From Iodobacter fluviatilis (GTDB lineage Bacteria > Pseudomonadota > Gammaproteobacteria > Burkholderiales > Chitinibacteraceae), in the NCBI RefSeq assembly GCF_004194535.1, contig NZ_CP025781.1:4092001-4156000 (forward strand): a stretch of DNA of 64,000 bases, read 5' to 3'. Positions 62,559 through 64,000 of the stretch are shown here, in pieces (within the stretch, counting starts at the first letter, position 1; each line of letters opens with the position of its first letter). Both the position numbers and the translations under genes were made by a program. Below the pieces are notes generated by a model. That model did not search any database, was not told the DNA's origin, and worked only from the letters and a program-made list of their open reading frames with translations.

Positions 62559-62714
62559 TTATTTATGCCAAGCAACTTGATAAGACTGAGCAGGATTAGT
62601 AGAAGCCTGAGCGTCTCTCATGTTTTCTTCATGCGCATTAACAATGGCCATATAGATGGCAATGTGCACCAAAGCAACAATAAACAAAACAAGTAAATGT
62701 GAAGTGAGCCGCAT
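62559..62714 (-). CDS. Small single-pass membrane protein, 51 aa
   Basis: MRLTSHLLVLFIVALVHIAI begins a 51-residue peptide with one transmembrane helix (about 5-24) and a polar, charged tail (HEENMRDAQASTNPAQSY). The ATG at 62714 follows GGAG at good spacing. The open frame upstream has no support. No family recognised; possibly a regulatory or stress-related small membrane protein. Confidence 0.5.
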   Translation of the reverse strand: MRLTSHLLVLFIVALVHIAIYMAIVNAHEENMRDAQASTNPAQSYQVAWHK

Positions 62715-62850
62715 GATTTTTACTCCATTACACTGTGTTGACAATGGCAATGTAATAGGCAAAAGCAGGGTTGAGTAGGTGTAAGCGACAAAATGTAAAA
62801 GCTGAGGAATCAAGCGCGAAAAACGCGACCCGAAGTGCTATATAGAAGGG

Positions 62851-62877
62851 AAAAGCCGAGCAAATGGCCCGGCTTTT
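62851..62877 (-). terminator. Intrinsic terminator of hldD
   Basis: On the minus strand AAAAGCCG and CGGCTTTT form a stem right after the hldD stop, with a short T run. Confidence 0.75.
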
Positions 62878-62893
62878 GAGTTTATTTGAGTTG

Positions 62894-63889
62894 CTACTTA
62901 TGCAGTAAAACGCCCACATAACGGCCTACACCTTCTGCTACCGTTAAGAAATCTTCATCGTAGCCAGACTCCCTCAATAGCGTGGTGTCCGCCTCAGTAA
63001 AACTCTGGTACTTACCCTTTAAAGCATCAGGAAATTCGATATATTCCAGCACGCCCTGGGTCACCATTTCTTCTAAAGTTAAAGCTGCTTTACCTTCATG
63101 CACACGACAAGTATTCACCACCGCCAATGCCACATCATTAAATGGCTGGGATTTACCTGTACCTAGATTATAAATGCCGCATATTTCTGGGTTATCCATA
63201 AACCATAAATTGGCTTTCACCACGTCTTCAACCGAAATAAAATCACGGGTGTGTCCACCATTGGCATAACCAGCGTATTCGCCAAATAATTTAACCTTAC
63301 CGCTCTCTTTATATTGATTAAAGTGATGAAACGCCACCGAAGCCATACGGCCTTTATGCTGTTCACGCGGACCGTAAACATTGAAGTATCTAAAACCAAC
63401 AGCCTGCGCAGTTAACTCATTCATCCGCTGGCGTAATACTTGATCGAATAGCAATTTAGAATAACCATATACATTCAATGGCGCTTCGCAATCAGGCGTT
63501 TCAATAAAGCCATGATCGCCATTACCATAAGTTGCTGCGCTAGAAGCGTATAAAAACTGTACTTCCTCAATCTGACACCAATCGAACAAGGCTAGCGTAT
63601 ATTGATAGTTATTATCCATCATATACTTGCCATTATGCTCCATTGTGTCCGAGCACGCCCCTTGGTGGAAAATAGCGGTGATTTCGTCGTCATAATGGCC
63701 ATCGCTTAAATCCGCAATAAAATCTTCTTTATCGGCATAGTGGCTAATTTGGCAATCCACTAAATTTTTAAATTGATCGGGCAGGCTTAAATCATCCACC
63801 GCAATAATATCGGTTTCACCACGAGCATTCAGACCCTTAATAATATTTGAGCCAATAAATCCTGCGGCTCCGGTGACTACAATCGCCAT
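62894..63889 (-). CDS. hldD: ADP-L-glycero-D-manno-heptose-6-epimerase
   Basis: Last step of ADP-heptose synthesis for the LPS inner core. A 331-residue SDR enzyme with NADP-binding [13 protein letters not shown] near 7-19, the family-specific [20 protein letters not shown] near 73-92, the catalytic Y-x-x-x-K in YGYSKLLFD near 140-148, and [20 protein letters not shown] near 168-187. Length and motifs are normal (E. coli 310). It follows AAGGAAT. Stands apart from other LPS genes. Confidence 0.95.
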   Translation of the reverse strand: MAIVVTGAAGFIGSNIIKGLNARGETDIIAVDDLSLPDQFKNLVDCQISHYADKEDFIADLSDGHYDDEITAIFHQGACSDTMEHNGKYMMDNNYQYTLALFDWCQIEEVQFLYASSAATYGNGDHGFIETPDCEAPLNVYGYSKLLFDQVLRQRMNELTAQAVGFRYFNVYGPREQHKGRMASVAFHHFNQYKESGKVKLFGEYAGYANGGHTRDFISVEDVVKANLWFMDNPEICGIYNLGTGKSQPFNDVALAVVNTCRVHEGKAALTLEEMVTQGVLEYIEFPDALKGKYQSFTEADTTLLRESGYDEDFLTVAEGVGRYVGVLLHK

Positions 63890-64000
63890 TTCATATTCCT
63901 TTTTAAATATAATGTGTCGTATATATATTGGTGCGTGGGCATAAAAGCGTACCCACCCTACATTTAATCTTTGCCAATTCGTGTACTCAACGCCAAGAAT
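63890..64000. other. hldD upstream region
   Basis: Holds the hldD promoter and, at about 63930-63962, an imperfect palindrome GTGGGTACGC/GCGTGGGCA that resembles common intergenic repeats. The window ends here. Confidence 0.4.

Noticed and set aside
1..64000. CRISPR arrays, tRNA and rRNA genes
   Set aside because: No regular spaced repeats, no T-loop or anticodon arm patterns and no rRNA-like sequence were seen by eye on either strand.

Overview
The window reads as ordinary chromosome of a Gram-negative betaproteobacterium. The gene set (large NAD-glutamate dehydrogenase, PqiABC, HldD, FrdABCD, ABC-F protein), a Neisseria-type dRS3 palindrome and moderate base composition point to the order Neisseriales, probably a Chromobacteriaceae relative such as Iodobacter, Deefgea or Chitinibacter. 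The genus is an inference from memory, not a search result. I saw no tRNA, rRNA or CRISPR array.

Layout. 1-5.5 kb: an orphan CZB protein, then lysS and prfB, whose usual close pairing is interrupted by a frameshifted GxxExxY gene inside inverted repeats. 5.8-10.6 kb: gdhB. 11-14 kb: a WYL regulator followed by VOC, EVE, Cass2/GyrI-like and secreted chorismate mutase genes. 14.1-18 kb: IS3 debris, an orphan binding protein and yheS. 18.3-21.9 kb: pqiABC. 21.9-26.5 kb: mgtC and adhE lie between two dif-like XerC/D sites in opposite orientation, and a filamentous-phage Zot remnant abuts the second. This may be the replication terminus. 27.4-30.8 kb: a Zrg-type zinc system (DUF3299, DUF2796, ABC ATPase, permease), then a DUF2938 gene broken by a 160 bp element. 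31.4-37.5 kb: a binding protein, the frdABCD operon and periplasmic glutaminase. 37.5-39.9 kb: gene-poor, with DUF2726 and IS4 debris. 39.9-42.3 kb: thiM-thiE-thiD under a TPP riboswitch. 42.5-46.3 kb: a hybrid histidine kinase split by one missing base, with a molybdopterin-fold periplasmic partner. 46.5-50.5 kb: an aminotransferase and a divergent MarR gene with a 320 bp tandem duplication of their shared control region, then GT2, VOC and methyltransferase-like genes. 50.8-54.4 kb: an unusual pair, a single-heme cytochrome c protein and a 702-residue Cys-rich protein. 54.7-62.4 kb: a complete glycerol/glycerol-3-phosphate block (tpiA, glpD, glpR, glpK, glpF, glpT). 62.5-64 kb: a 51-residue membrane peptide and hldD.

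How parts work together. The glp genes bring in glycerol or G3P and deliver it through DHAP to glyceraldehyde-3-phosphate. adhE and frdABCD each carry an upstream FNR-type box, so fermentation and fumarate respiration are probably induced together without oxygen. thiMED salvages thiamin precursors under TPP feedback.

The most unusual signals are the dif pair with the Zot remnant, four copies of one 160 bp inverted-repeat element (one with a readable CTAG target duplication), the duplicated MarR-type operator, a translationally coupled 34-codon relic of frdD, the split kinase, the repeat-bounded GxxExxY insertion and the cytochrome/702-residue pair.
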